Shown: positions 1 to 8,671, numbered from the stretch's first letter. The stretch is 57,305 bases of DNA from Metaruminococcus_A sp003150405 (GCA_902489745.1 CABUBB010000013.1:1-57305), one strand, 5' to 3'. Notes: generated by a model from the letters alone, not told the origin. Program-made: numbers and translations.

Positions 1-891
1 GATGCCGCCGCCGCTTTGGGTATCCCCCTTTTTGTCAAAGACATGGAAGAGGCGTTTGAGCGCCTTGTTGTCGATTATTTTATGGCGGAATACAAGGCGG
101 GCCGTACACCGAACCCCTGTATCCGGTGCAACCCCACCGTCAAATTCCGCGCCCTTCTGGAAACGGCGGAGGAGCAGGGCTGCCATTGGATTGCCACCGG
201 CCACTATGCCGGCCTGGAGCGCCGGGGCGGCGTTACCTTTTTGAAAAAGGCGGGCTGCCTGAAACGCGACCAGTCCTACATGCTGTACCGCTTGGGGCAG
301 GACGTGCTTTCCCGCCTTATTCTGCCGCTTGCTTCAATGGAAAAAAACGAGGTGCGTGCAGCTGCGGAGCGGCTTGGCCTTTCCTGCGCCAATAAGCCGG
401 ACAGCCAGGAAATCTGCTTTATTCCGGACAACGATTACGCCGGATTTATCGAGCGGCGGCTCGGGTCTTCTCCGGCGGGCGATTTTATCTCGCCGGACGG
501 CGTATCCTGCGGCCGGCACCGGGGCATTCTGCATTACACGGTGGGACAGCGCAAGGGTCTTGGCATTGCGCTCGGAGAGCCGGTTTTTATCCGGGAGATT
601 GATCCGGCGGACAACTGCATTTATCTCGCCCGCGCGGGCGGCGATCTGATTTCTAAGGTGTATTTGGAGGATTTCACCGTTCCAACCGGGCTGCCCCTTC
701 CCGCGCATTTTACGGCAGGGGTCAAGCTGCGTTCGGTCGCACAGCCCGTCGAAGCCGCAGTTGAGCGAAAAGGGGAACATGCGACGGTTACCCTCAAAGA
801 ACCATACCGCGTGGTTGCCAAAGGGCAGTCCGCCGTGCTGTATGACGGCGATACCGTCCTCGGCGGCGGCATCATTGCGGGGAGCGAATAG
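1..891 (+). CDS. mnmA: tRNA-specific 2-thiouridylase MnmA, C-terminal part (5' end outside window)
   Basis: The frame is open from base 1, so the N-terminal PP-loop (SGGVDSS) lies upstream of the window. MnmA (TrmU) thiolates U34 of Lys, Glu and Gln tRNAs using ATP and a persulfide relay. Visible family signatures are NPCIRCNPTVKF (first catalytic Cys), ATGHYA, RDQSYMLYRL, KPDSQEICFI (second catalytic Cys) and HYTVGQRKGLG, followed by the C-terminal beta-barrel. The stop is TAG at 889-891. The stretch to the next gene (892-1024) holds no convincing ORF. Assignment is firm; only the missing start limits it. Confidence 0.95.
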   Translation, partial: DAAAALGIPLFVKDMEEAFERLVVDYFMAEYKAGRTPNPCIRCNPTVKFRALLETAEEQGCHWIATGHYAGLERRGGVTFLKKAGCLKRDQSYMLYRLGQDVLSRLILPLASMEKNEVRAAAERLGLSCANKPDSQEICFIPDNDYAGFIERRLGSSPAGDFISPDGVSCGRHRGILHYTVGQRKGLGIALGEPVFIREIDPADNCIYLARAGGDLISKVYLEDFTVPTGLPLPAHFTAGVKLRSVAQPVEAAVERKGEHATVTLKEPYRVVAKGQSAVLYDGDTVLGGGIIAGSE

Positions 892-1024
892 GAGGATGCC
901 GTACTGGAAAAAGAAATGGAAGTGCGAACCGTCCGGTCTCGAGGACGTGCAATCGTATTTCTGTTGGAACAGCCCAATTATTTAAAAACCACCCGGATTG
1001 GGCAATACTCCCATATAGGATGGA

Positions 1025-2335
1025 ATGAACATGACATTGACGGAATTTCTCAAACAAAACGAGGCCACCGGCCCTGCACGGTTTTATATGCCGGGCCATA
1101 AGGGGCATTATTCGCTCAACGGCGCGTATGATATCACCGAAATCACCGGGGCGGACTCTTTGTACCATGCGGACGGCGTTTTGCGGGAGACTGAGCGCCG
1201 CTTCGAGCGACTGTATGGTACCCATACCACCGTGTTGAGCGCAGGCGGCACCACCCTCTGCATTCAGGGGATGCTCGCCGCTGTCCGGCAGAAATACGGG
1301 GTGCGGCGCATCCTCGCGGCGCGCAACGTCCATGTGGCCTTTTTAAATGCCTGCACTCTGCTGGATATGGATGTGGCTTGGGTATATCCTCGGCCATACG
1401 ATGCCTTTGGCGTCAGCGGGCAGGTATCGCCGGAGCAGCTCCGGGCGGCGCTTGCGCGGGAAGAGGGAATCGGCGCGGTTTATATTACCAGCCCGGATTA
1501 TTATGGGATGCGCTCGGATATTGCGGGCCTTGCGGCTGTCTGCCGGGAGGCGGATGTCCCTCTGATGGTAGACAATGCCCACGGCGCACATTTGAAATTC
1601 CTCCCAGAGGATACCCACCCCATCGCGCTGGGAGCGACGCTTTGCAGCGACGGTGCGCACAAGACCCTGCCGGTGCTCACCGGAGGGGCGCTGCTTCACG
1701 CGGCGGCGGACTTTACAGCAGAGGAGCTGAAAGCGGCTATGGCGCTGTTTGGCTCCACCAGTCCGTCCTATCTCATTATGCAGTCGCTGGACGCCTGTGC
1801 GGATTATCTTGAAACACAGGCGCGCCGGGAGTTTGCAGCACTTGCTGCCCGGCTGGATGATGTGCGCGCCCGCGCGCGGCAAAAAGGGCTGTTCGTCTTT
1901 GACAGCGAACCCGCCCGCGTTGCACTGGGCGGTGTGCCGGAGGAGGGGGCGGACTTGGCGGCCTTTCTGCGGCGGCAGGGCGTTGAGTACGACTACTCTG
2001 CCGGTGATACCGCCGTGCTCATGCCCACCCCGTTCAATACAGAAGAGGAATTTGCGATGCTGGACGCCGCCATTGAAGCGTTTTGTCTCGCTTCAATGGC
2101 GCCTCGGTATGTGCCAGCCTCCCCTATAATGCCGGAACGGGTTTGTTCCCTGCGGGAGGCGGCGTTCGCCCCGGCGGAGGAGCTCCCGGTAGAGCAGTGC
2201 CTCGGCCGGGTGGCGGCGGAAAGCAAAATTACCTGCCCGCCCGGCGTTGCCATCGTAGCGGCGGGGGAGCGCATTGACGCCGATGCTCAAAAACTTTTAA
2301 AAAAGAGTGGAATTCATCGGCTGAAAGTGGTATGA
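1025..2335 (+). CDS. Orn/Lys/Arg decarboxylase-like PLP enzyme (YaaO type)
   Basis: 436-aa fold-type I PLP enzyme of the short, Gram-positive Orn/Lys/Arg decarboxylase group. It opens with ARFYMPGHKGH, the family's N-terminal signature, and carries the cofactor-binding lysine in SDGAHKTLPVLTGGA (about residues 208-222). The C-terminal portion is the small domain of the family. It probably decarboxylates a basic amino acid, but the substrate cannot be read from sequence. In Bacillus the homologue yaaO is followed by tmk, darA, yaaR, holB and ricT; here darA, holB and ricT follow directly, so the context supports the call. The ATG at 1025 is followed by a second ATG at 1031; either could be used. 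Confidence 0.88.
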   Translation: MNMTLTEFLKQNEATGPARFYMPGHKGHYSLNGAYDITEITGADSLYHADGVLRETERRFERLYGTHTTVLSAGGTTLCIQGMLAAVRQKYGVRRILAARNVHVAFLNACTLLDMDVAWVYPRPYDAFGVSGQVSPEQLRAALAREEGIGAVYITSPDYYGMRSDIAGLAAVCREADVPLMVDNAHGAHLKFLPEDTHPIALGATLCSDGAHKTLPVLTGGALLHAAADFTAEELKAAMALFGSTSPSYLIMQSLDACADYLETQARREFAALAARLDDVRARARQKGLFVFDSEPARVALGGVPEEGADLAAFLRRQGVEYDYSAGDTAVLMPTPFNTEEEFAMLDAAIEAFCLASMAPRYVPASPIMPERVCSLREAAFAPAEELPVEQCLGRVAAESKITCPPGVAIVAAGERIDADAQKLLKKSGIHRLKVV

Positions 2336-2402
2336 TAAAGACAGGAAGAATCCTACCGTTCACGGGTGCTTCCGATTTCATCAAATAAGGAGTGACTCAG
2401 CT

Positions 2403-2726
2403 ATGAAAATGATTTACGCGATTGTAAGCAACGACGACAGCCATATTGTCTCTTCGGCTTTGACCAAAGCGGGGTTTTTCGCAACCAAAATTGCGTCGAC
2501 CGGCGGTTTCTTAATGGCCGGAAACACCACGTTTATGATTGGTACCGAGGACGATAAAGTCGACGAGGCGGTTGAGGTTATCTCCAAGCACAGCAAGCGC
2601 CGCACTCAGATGGCGCCGTCCTCTGCTATGTACGGCGTGGGCGTTTACTCCTCGCTTCCAGTAGAAGTCACGGTTGGCGGGGCGACCATCTTTGTACTGA
2701 ACGTGGAGCGGTTTGAGAAAATTTAA
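2403..2726 (+). CDS. darA: Cyclic-di-AMP receptor DarA (PstA, YaaQ family)
   Basis: 107-aa PII-like protein. The start (MKMIYAIVSNDDSHIVSSAL), the central TKIASTGGFL loop and the TTFMIGTEDDKVDEA segment are diagnostic of the DarA/PstA family, trimeric sensors that bind c-di-AMP between subunits. The output partner is not known from sequence. It sits between the yaaO-like decarboxylase and holB, as in Bacillus (yaaQ). The start is preceded by AAGGAGTGA (2386-2394), a strong ribosome binding site. Length is typical for the family. Confidence 0.93.
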   Translation: MKMIYAIVSNDDSHIVSSALTKAGFFATKIASTGGFLMAGNTTFMIGTEDDKVDEAVEVISKHSKRRTQMAPSSAMYGVGVYSSLPVEVTVGGATIFVLNVERFEKI

Positions 2727-2773
2727 GTGAATGCGAAGAAGCCTGCGTAAAAAGACAACGAAGTGAGAATGAA

Positions 2774-3745
2774 ATGATATTTGGCAATTCGTCCGTAATC
2801 GATTTAATCGACCGGGCGGTAAATGGGAATAAGCTCACCCATGCTTACCTGTTCTATGGAGAAAAGGGCCTTGGCAAAAAGGCGATTGCCGCCCATTTTG
2901 CCAAGGCTATTTTGTGCGGAGGGGAACACCGTCCCTGCGGCGTTTGTTCAAGCTGCAAAAAATTTGAAGCAAACGCTCACCCGGATCTGACCATCCTTTC
3001 CGGAACAGCGGAAAAAAATGAACTGACCATTGCGAATATCCGCAAGCTTAAGGCGGACGCCGCTGTTTTCCCGAACGACGGCGCCAAAAAGGTGTATATT
3101 ATCAGCGACTGCCAGAAAATGCAGGCGCCTGCGGCCAACGCTTTGCTCAAGCTCCTGGAGGAGCCGCCGGAACACCTCGTGCTCCTGCTCACGGCGGATG
3201 ACCGCGCAAATCTCCTGCCTACCATCGTCTCCCGGTGTATCCCGGTTGGAATTTTCCCGGTAGAAGAGGCAGACTGTGCAAAAGCGCTTGAAGCGCTTGG
3301 CGGGGTGGATGCCGAACATGCGGCGCTTGCGGCAAAAAGCTGCGGCGGAAATATTGGCAGGGGACTGGCATTGCTTCAGCCGGAGAATCTTCCGGTGTCG
3401 CCGGATGATTTCTGCATGATGCTTGCCAAACGGCAGGAATACGGAATGCTCGCGGCACTTTCTAAGCTTTCGGGAGATAAGCAGGCCTACCGCACTTTTT
3501 TAGAGGCGCTTTACAGCCGTTTTCGTGACGCCGCTGTGCTGAAATCGGGCGGCAAAAGACTGCTTTCCGGTTCCAAAGAAGCTGCGGCGGCCCTCATTGG
3601 CAGCTTTACCACAAAGCAGCTCTTGGAGAAGCTGCGGGTCCTCTCCCATGCGGCAAAGGACCTGGATGCAAATGCAAATATCGCGGTGCTTTCCGCGTGG
3701 ATTACCAGCTCGCTCGCCGGAGCGGCAGAGGAGCAGGTCATATAA
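2774..3745 (+). CDS. holB: DNA polymerase III delta-prime subunit
   Basis: 323-aa AAA+ clamp-loader subunit. It has the P-loop region GEKGLGKKAIA (residues 29-39), a zinc-binding cysteine set (C at AILCGG, then CGVCSSC around residues 56-62), and the LLKLLEEPPEH segment typical of HolB/DnaX. It works in the clamp-loader complex that places the beta clamp on primed DNA. It follows darA by 47 bases and precedes ricT by 11, so darA-holB-ricT is probably one operon. Ribosome binding site is weak (AAGTGAG). Assignment is firm. Confidence 0.93.
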   Translation: MIFGNSSVIDLIDRAVNGNKLTHAYLFYGEKGLGKKAIAAHFAKAILCGGEHRPCGVCSSCKKFEANAHPDLTILSGTAEKNELTIANIRKLKADAAVFPNDGAKKVYIISDCQKMQAPAANALLKLLEEPPEHLVLLLTADDRANLLPTIVSRCIPVGIFPVEEADCAKALEALGGVDAEHAALAAKSCGGNIGRGLALLQPENLPVSPDDFCMMLAKRQEYGMLAALSKLSGDKQAYRTFLEALYSRFRDAAVLKSGGKRLLSGSKEAAAALIGSFTTKQLLEKLRVLSHAAKDLDANANIAVLSAWITSSLAGAAEEQVI

Positions 3746-3756
3746 AGGAGGCATTG

Positions 3757-4623
3757 ATGGCTGAAATCATTGGAGTCCGATTCAAAAATGTCGGCAAAAT
3801 TTATTACTTTGATCCAGCGGGCCTTAAAATAGAGCGCGGTTCCCACGTGATTGTGGAGACGGCGCGCGGCGTTGAGTGCGGCACCGTTGCGGTCGGCAAC
3901 CGGGAAGTGGATGACAGCGAAGTGGTGAATCCCCTCAAGCCGGTTCTGCGCCAGGCCACCGAGGCCGATTTGAAAACGGTTGAAAAGAACCGCAAAAAGG
4001 AAAAGGAGGCCTATACGGTCTGCCTTGAAAAGATTGCCAAACACAAGCTGGAGATGAAGCTGGTCGATGTGGAATACACCTTCGACGGCAACAAGATCCT
4101 CTTTTATTTTACTGCGGACGGGCGGGTGGATTTCCGGGAGCTGGTTAAGGATCTGGCCTCGGTGTTCCGCACCCGCATTGAATTGCGGCAGATTGGCGTG
4201 CGGGATGAATCCAAAATGATTGGCGGGCTTGGCATCTGCGGGCGGCCGTTTTGCTGTTCCACCTTTTTGGACGAGTTCCAGCCAGTTTCCATCAAGATGG
4301 CAAAGGAGCAGGGCCTTTCGCTCAACCCGGTTAAGATTTCCGGTACCTGCGGCCGCTTGATGTGCTGCCTGAAGCATGAGCAGAACGCATACGAATCCCT
4401 GCTAAAGATGACGCCTAAGCAGGGCGCCATTGTGAGCACTCCGGACGGCAGGGGAACCGTGGTGGACTTGAACCTCCTCACCGGGAAAATCAAGGTGCGT
4501 CTGGATGCGCACCCAGACGCTGCTCCTTCTACCTATGAGCGGGAACAGGTGAAAACCATTCGCGATAAGGCCATTAAGGTTGACAAAAAAGAACTTAAGG
4601 AACTTTCCGACCTAGAAGGGTAA
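3757..4623 (+). CDS. ricT: PSP1-domain protein RicT (YaaT)
   Basis: 288 aa from the ATG at 3757, chosen because AAAGGAGG (3743-3750) lies just upstream; a longer frame runs back into holB. PSP1 domain proteins of this group carry the cysteine motif seen here as ICGRPFCCSTFL and, later, GTCGRLMCCLKHE (about residues 160-205), which in B. subtilis holds an iron-sulfur cluster shared by RicA, RicF and RicT. That complex affects RNase Y activity and sporulation phosphorelay. The gene sits directly after holB as in Bacillus. RicA and RicF homologues are not in the window. Confidence 0.9.
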   Translation: MAEIIGVRFKNVGKIYYFDPAGLKIERGSHVIVETARGVECGTVAVGNREVDDSEVVNPLKPVLRQATEADLKTVEKNRKKEKEAYTVCLEKIAKHKLEMKLVDVEYTFDGNKILFYFTADGRVDFRELVKDLASVFRTRIELRQIGVRDESKMIGGLGICGRPFCCSTFLDEFQPVSIKMAKEQGLSLNPVKISGTCGRLMCCLKHEQNAYESLLKMTPKQGAIVSTPDGRGTVVDLNLLTGKIKVRLDAHPDAAPSTYEREQVKTIRDKAIKVDKKELKELSDLEG

Positions 4624-4638
4624 TTCCACAATTTGTTA

Positions 4639-4666
4639 TTGATTTTTTCGAAATATATGGTACAAT
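4639..4666 (+). promoter_or_regulatory. Sigma-A-type promoter for the ferredoxin gene
   Basis: TTGATT (4639-4644), a 16-base spacer and TACAAT (4661-4666), immediately after the ricT stop and 28 bases before the ferredoxin start. Suggests the ferredoxin is transcribed separately from ricT. Confidence 0.6.
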
Positions 4667-4693
4667 GTAGGTAAATTGAAGGAGGTGTTCCCA

Positions 4694-4864
4694 ATGGCTT
4701 ATGTAATTAACGACGAGTGCATCAGCTGTGGCGCTTGTGAGGCAGAATGCCCGGTATCCGCTATCTCCGCTGGTGATGGTAAATACGTAATCGACGCAGA
4801 CACCTGCATCGACTGCGGCGCTTGCGCAGGTACCTGCCCGGTTGGCGCTCCGAACCCGCAATAA
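4694..4864 (+). CDS. 2[4Fe-4S] ferredoxin
   Basis: 56-aa clostridial-type ferredoxin. Two cluster-binding motifs are plain: CISCGACEAECP near residues 9-20 and CIDCGACAGTCP near residues 38-49, each CxxCxxCxxxCP. It serves as a soluble low-potential electron carrier for anaerobic redox enzymes. Start chosen at ATG 4694 because GGAGGTG (4681-4687) fits it; an upstream in-frame TTG at 4676 lacks such a site. It has its own promoter and is closed by a hairpin terminator just downstream, so it is a single-gene transcript, consistent with high expression. Confidence 0.97.
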   Translation: MAYVINDECISCGACEAECPVSAISAGDGKYVIDADTCIDCGACAGTCPVGAPNPQ

Positions 4865-4882
4865 AATCAGGCACATACTTTA

Positions 4883-4912
4883 AAACCCGTCGGTTTTCCG
4901 GCGGGTTTTTCT
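4883..4912 (+). terminator. Rho-independent terminator after ferredoxin
   Basis: AACCCGTCGG and CCGGCGGGTT form a 10-bp stem with one G-U pair, followed by a T run (TTTTTCTT). Confidence 0.85.
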
Positions 4913-5057
4913 TATGACATAAAAGGGCTGCCTGCGTTTGTTTGCGGTAAAATGGTACCGTGGGAAAATGGGAAGATGATCGTTTGAAAAAACCGAAATT
5001 GGCCGCTGTGAAAGCGAGAAAAGCGATTTGACTACCCGGCGGTTCAAAAAATATCTA

Positions 5058-5086
5058 TGGACATCCCCTGAGAATTGCGTTATAAT
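5058..5086 (+). promoter_or_regulatory. Promoter of the SurA/PrsA-like lipoprotein gene
   Basis: TGGACA (5058-5063), 17-base spacer, perfect TATAAT (5081-5086), 35 bases before the start codon. Confidence 0.65.
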
Positions 5087-5121
5087 GAATGACTGTATAA
5101 AACCTTTTAGGAGGAACTGGG

Positions 5122-6165
5122 ATGAACAAGTGCAAGCGCCTTTTGGCGGGCCTTATGACTGCGGTTTTGCTGTTTTCGGTCACTGCCTGCTCCGGCGATA
5201 CGACATGGGTAATGAAAACTGAAGACGACACCCTCCCCGCAGGTGTATATATTGCTTATTTGATGGATGCTTATACTGAAGCCCAGGACAAGATCGATTC
5301 CACAAAAGACACATGGGAACAGACCATTGAAGACGTTTCGGTGGAACAGTGGATTGTCAACCGGGCGGTGGAACGCGCCAAACAATACATTGCAGTGAAT
5401 ATTATGTACGATGAACTCGGCATGACGCTGGATACCGAAGCGGACAAGGTCATCAAAAACCAGGCCAATATTGCTTGGGAGCAGGAGCAGGAAACCTTTG
5501 AAAAAAACGGTGTTGCCTTCTCCTCGGTACAGAAACTGGCAGAAAACAACTATAAGGCGGAAAAACTCTTTAACCATTTTTATGAAGTGGACGGCGTCGA
5601 AGCGGTCAGCGAAGAGACCATTCAGGAGTATTTTTACGATAATTACGCCAAAGTCCGTCTGATGTCTTTTTCAAAGGTTGACATGAATACCGGAGAGACA
5701 AAGGATTTGGATGCTCTCAATGAACAGATTGACGCCTATATTACCCGGATCAACAAGGGCGAAAATATTGATACCATTATGGATGAATACGTTGCCCAAA
5801 CCTGGAAGGATTACGGATTGACCGAGGAGTATTCCCCGGACACTTCAGATGATAGCCGCAACATTACGCTGGTGAACAAAAACGACACAACCTCGGTTCG
5901 CGCCGGAATCATTGCAAAGACCTTTGAGCAGACAGAATACGGTGTCCCATATACCGACGATACCAGCAGCAGTTTTATTTATCTTGCTGTCCGGTACGAC
6001 TTGGCAAAGGATACCACCGGCCTTTATGAGGATAACCGCGCTGCTGTCCTTTATCAGCTCCGCGGCGATGAATTTGAATCCAAACTCACCGAATATGCGT
6101 CTGGTGTTGCCATTGAACTTAACCAGGAGTCAATTAACCGGTACAGTCCCAAAAACTTAAAATAG
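5122..6165 (+). CDS. Membrane lipoprotein resembling SurA/PrsA-type chaperones
   Basis: 347 aa with a lipoprotein signal peptide: positively charged MNKCKRL, a hydrophobic core, and a lipobox VTAC with the lipidated Cys at residue 23. The rest is helical and charged in the layout of SurA/PrsA N-terminal chaperone domains. The place where a parvulin domain would start (around residue 175, VRLMSFSK) is only weakly like the parvulin core, so isomerase activity is doubtful. Likely acts outside the membrane in folding of secreted proteins; this is inference. Strong ribosome binding site AGGAGGAA (5109-5116), own promoter and own terminator make it monocistronic. Confidence 0.7.
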   Translation: MNKCKRLLAGLMTAVLLFSVTACSGDTTWVMKTEDDTLPAGVYIAYLMDAYTEAQDKIDSTKDTWEQTIEDVSVEQWIVNRAVERAKQYIAVNIMYDELGMTLDTEADKVIKNQANIAWEQEQETFEKNGVAFSSVQKLAENNYKAEKLFNHFYEVDGVEAVSEETIQEYFYDNYAKVRLMSFSKVDMNTGETKDLDALNEQIDAYITRINKGENIDTIMDEYVAQTWKDYGLTEEYSPDTSDDSRNITLVNKNDTTSVRAGIIAKTFEQTEYGVPYTDDTSSSFIYLAVRYDLAKDTTGLYEDNRAAVLYQLRGDEFESKLTEYASGVAIELNQESINRYSPKNLK

Positions 6166-6177
6166 CAAACTGTTGAA

Positions 6178-6214
6178 TGCCCCGCCATTTTTGGCGGGGC
6201 GTTTTGTTTTTTCT
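6178..6214 (+). terminator. Rho-independent terminator after the lipoprotein gene
   Basis: TGCCCCGCC-ATTTTT-GGCGGGGCG stem followed by TTTTGTTTTTTC. Confidence 0.88.
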
Positions 6215-6294
6215 TTTGTATGTTTGCGTGATGTATAAAAAGAGGCATATTGTCCAATATTCCCTGCGTAGTATTATGGTGAAGAGGTGACAAG

Positions 6295-6564
6295 ATGGAA
6301 GGAGTTCTCAGCCAGGCGTTTCGTATCATTGGACTTCCCCGCAGGGAATCCGCAAAAAGTGAGGCCGAAATCCGCAACCAGCAAATTATTGAGGACATTG
6401 CGGATGTGCGGATGCAGTTGAAGAGTGCGCACTGCCGGTTTGAGCATGCGCTGGACGATGAAATGGTAGAATCAACCATCTACGAAATTGAATCGCTGGA
6501 AAGCCGTTACGGCTACCTGCTCAAGCAGGCGCGGGCGCGCGGTATCCTCTGCGCCTACCAGTGA
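6295..6564 (+). CDS. DUF2508 (YaaL family) protein
   Basis: 89-aa, helix-rich, charged protein. The LESRYGYLLKQARARG ending is typical of the DUF2508/YaaL family, whose function is unknown. In Bacillus yaaL lies directly upstream of bofA, and the same order holds here (bofA starts 20 bases after this stop), which supports the identification. Preceded by GAAGAGGTGA (6281-6290) as ribosome binding site. Confidence 0.78.
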   Translation: MEGVLSQAFRIIGLPRRESAKSEAEIRNQQIIEDIADVRMQLKSAHCRFEHALDDEMVESTIYEIESLESRYGYLLKQARARGILCAYQ

Positions 6565-6583
6565 TTTCCGGGGGGATGACAAC

Positions 6584-6829
6584 TTGGAAGTAGCATCAAT
6601 TATCGTCACAGTTTATCTGCTTTTTTGCGGGCTTATTATGCTGTTTCTCTGCAAACGGAGCCGTCACCCGCTGCGAACCGGTGTGATTGGGGCCGCCGGC
6701 GGCCTGCTCGCCCTTGGCAGTGTATCGCTGGCAGGGCTTGCGGTTCCGGTCAACCTGTACACCGCCATTGCCGCGGCAGTGCTCGGCATTCCCGGTGTAG
6801 CAGGACTTTCGGCGCTTGCCCTGCTGTGA
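6584..6829 (+). CDS. bofA: BofA-like pro-sigma-K processing inhibitor
   Basis: 81 aa from a TTG at 6584, chosen because GGGGGGAT (6570-6577) precedes it and because the homologous family starts just before its first membrane helix. Two hydrophobic segments are seen: about residues 3-20 and 42-80, the second ending in the NLYTAIAAAVLGIPGVAGL region characteristic of BofA, which holds the SpoIVFB protease inactive in the forespore outer membrane. It follows DUF2508 as in Bacillus. The presence of BofA supports a spore-forming organism. The exact role in Clostridia is less certain, as many lack SpoIVFB. Confidence 0.82.
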   Translation: MEVASIIVTVYLLFCGLIMLFLCKRSRHPLRTGVIGAAGGLLALGSVSLAGLAVPVNLYTAIAAAVLGIPGVAGLSALALL

Positions 6830-6852
6830 AAGCACTTGCGCATCAAAGCGGA

Positions 6853-6895
6853 AAGTGGTATCATAACCATCGCATGGTTATGATACCACTTTTTT
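6853..6895 (+). terminator. Long perfect hairpin terminator after bofA
   Basis: An 18-bp perfect inverted repeat beginning AAGTGGTATCATAACCAT with a CGC loop, followed on the plus strand by TTTTTTGTTTT. Confidence 0.85.
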
Positions 6896-6945
6896 GTTTT
6901 CCGGGCATTCAGCCCGGAGATTTGAACCATAGGAGGGTGGACATT

Positions 6946-7368
6946 TTGCTGACCTATACCTGGCTGACCGCCTCGGATGAAATGGTTAAACAGTGCTATG
7001 CCCTGCGGGAAGAGGTTTTTGTGCGGGAACAGGGGTTCCGGGAGGAGTTCGATGATGTCGACGTCACCGCTCATCACCTGCTCGTCACCGAGCAAGGCGC
7101 CCCGGTTGCAGCCGCGCGGATTTTCCCGGATGAAGCCGGCTATCATGTAGGCCGTATCTGTGTGCGGAAGGACAGGCGCGGCGAAGGTTTGGGCCGCCTG
7201 CTGCTCGCTGAGGCAGAGCGTTTCTGCCGGGAGCTGGGCGGAAAACGGCTTGCGCTCGGTGCGCAGCTCCGTGCCGCTGGGTTTTATGAGGCCTGCGGTT
7301 TTCGCCGGGTGGGAGAGGAGTTTCTGGATGAATACTGCCCCCACATTATGATGGTGAAGGACCTGTAA
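6946..7368 (+). CDS. GNAT-family N-acetyltransferase (YjcF-like)
   Basis: 140 aa from a TTG at 6946, eight bases after AGGAGGG (6931-6937). Acetyl-CoA binding motif A is visible as VRKDRRGEGLGRLLL (R-x-x-G-x-G, residues ~68-84), preceded by the HVGRICV strand and followed by a FYEACGFRRVGEEF segment. The N-terminal CYALREEVFVREQG is typical of the YjcF subgroup. Substrate unknown. It has an upstream terminator and no close partner downstream (rnpB lies on the other strand), so it stands alone. Confidence 0.83.
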   Translation: MLTYTWLTASDEMVKQCYALREEVFVREQGFREEFDDVDVTAHHLLVTEQGAPVAAARIFPDEAGYHVGRICVRKDRRGEGLGRLLLAEAERFCRELGGKRLALGAQLRAAGFYEACGFRRVGEEFLDEYCPHIMMVKDL

Positions 7369-7565
7369 GTGTCATCCTGTCTGGGGAAAAGCGGGAGGCA
7401 GGAACGAGCGGCCATGACATGACAGCCCAGCTGAAGCGACTGGTCTGTGGCGCGTGTTGGGCGGCTATGCTGTGCGCTTCCGCTGGGGATGTGGCGGCCG
7501 GATTTTGCTTAGGCGGTCAGAAATAAGGCGTCTGGTTGATTTTTTGAGAGGCTATTAGCAGATAG
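7369..7565. other. Intergenic stretch with no gene seen
   Basis: Between the GNAT stop and the rnpB terminator I see no ribosome-binding-site-linked ORF and no strong hairpin. Codon-like composition suggests nothing specific. Confidence 0.5.
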
Positions 7566-7599
7566 AAAAGGCCGCCGCACCAAACGGTGCAGCGGCCCT
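7566..7599 (-). terminator. Terminator of rnpB
   Basis: On the minus strand GGCCGCTGCACC-GTTT-GGTGCGGCGGCC (one U-G pair) is followed by TTTTCTATC, just beyond the rnpB 3' end. Confidence 0.85.
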
Positions 7600-7613
7600 A
7601 TTCCAAATAAAAA

Positions 7614-7953
7614 CGAGCTGGCCTGTAAGCCGGGTTCTGTCGTGTGTGACAATCTATCTTGGCACAGCGTTGCCGCCTGTGCTCGGTGCCACCTGTTGCA
7701 CTGTTGACCGCCGGACCAGCGGATTCGCGCGTTCGGTGTTGCATCGGATAGGGTTTACAGGCCGGAACAGTCTCCTGCCCCGGCGGTGAGCTCTTACCTC
7801 GCCTTTCCACCCTTACCGCGGAAGCCCGCGGCGGTATATCTCTGTTGCACTTGCCCTGAAGTCGCCTTCGGCTGCCGTTAGCAGCTATCCTTGTCCTGTG
7901 ATGCCCGGACTTTCCTCACGGATTTGTATCCGCGCTGCCACACAGCCCGCTCG
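7614..7953 (-). ncRNA. rnpB: RNase P RNA, bacterial type A
   Basis: About 340 nt on the minus strand. The 5' part carries the universal P4-region sequence GAGGAAAGTCCGGGC (complement of 7902-7916) and a GAGCGGGC start; the 3' part carries ACAGAACCCGGCTTAC (complement of ~7622-7638) followed by AGGCCAGCTCG, which pairs with the 5' end to close P1. These are diagnostic of the catalytic RNA that trims tRNA 5' leaders. Ends are set by the P1 pairing and are good to a few bases. A terminator follows directly. Confidence 0.95.
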
Positions 7954-7961
7954 TTTTCATG

Positions 7962-8324
7962 TTAGAACCCAATGTATTCCCCGGTGAGTTCGTAGAAGAA
8001 CTGTTCAAAAAAGCTGTCCAGCCCGCCGCCGATTCCCAGCAGCGAGAAAAGTCCTGCCGTGATGAGAAGCCACAGGAAAATGCTGACCACGCCCAGGATA
8101 ACCCCTGCAATACCCAGCCCTTTTTTGGCGGAACGCAGCGACACAAGGCCGAAGATCAGCGCCAGAATTCCCATAATAAACGAGATATAGGGGATGCAGC
8201 AGAAGTTGAGCAGCAGGCCGACCAGGCCCACCACAAAGGAAGCCACCGCAAGCCCGCTGTTGTCCCGCGGAGGCGGGGGCGGAAAATTGGGGTTCCAGGG
8301 TGTATACGAATTGTTCTGGTTCAT
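7962..8324 (-). CDS. Small membrane protein, DUF4190-like
   Basis: 120 aa from the ATG at 8324, chosen over a longer frame because AAAGGAGCGG lies just upstream on the minus strand. An N-terminal proline-rich cytosolic tail (NPNFPPPPPRDNSG) precedes two hydrophobic helices, about residues 25-60 and 70-97, with a GLVSLRSAKKGLGIAGVILG hairpin typical of DUF4190-type proteins. Function unknown. It ends nine bases from the rnpB 5' end; the rnpB promoter must therefore lie inside or near the end of this gene. Confidence 0.72.
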   Translation of the reverse strand: MNQNNSYTPWNPNFPPPPPRDNSGLAVASFVVGLVGLLLNFCCIPYISFIMGILALIFGLVSLRSAKKGLGIAGVILGVVSIFLWLLITAGLFSLLGIGGGLDSFFEQFFYELTGEYIGF

Positions 8325-8387
8325 AAACCGCTCCTTTTGTGCAGTTTTAAAAGCAATTGGACCAGCCCGGCCGGGCCGATGTCCCCT

Positions 8388-8416
8388 ATTATAAATCACT
8401 TGACGCAAAATTTCAA
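8388..8416 (-). promoter_or_regulatory. Promoter of the DUF4190-like gene
   Basis: On the minus strand TTGAAA (8411-8416), 17-base spacer, TATAAT (8388-8393), 64 bases upstream of the start codon. Confidence 0.65.
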
Positions 8417-8671
8417 TCTTTTTCCCGTAGCACGCCCTTTTTTCAGCCTGAGAAAGCAATTTTTCGCTTCTGAAGCAAATGTAAACGACAGCGCCGCCTG
8501 CTGGGAACCGGGAGAGACAAATGCACAATTTTTGGGATGCCTTCACTTTCAGGAGATATTCTGCCCCCTTTTGCCTGCGCGCAGAATGGGCTTATACAGA
8601 TGATGGGATGATTCGATTTTATACGGTGCCCTTTTTCATCACCGTAAATTTATTACATGAGGAGAATACGC

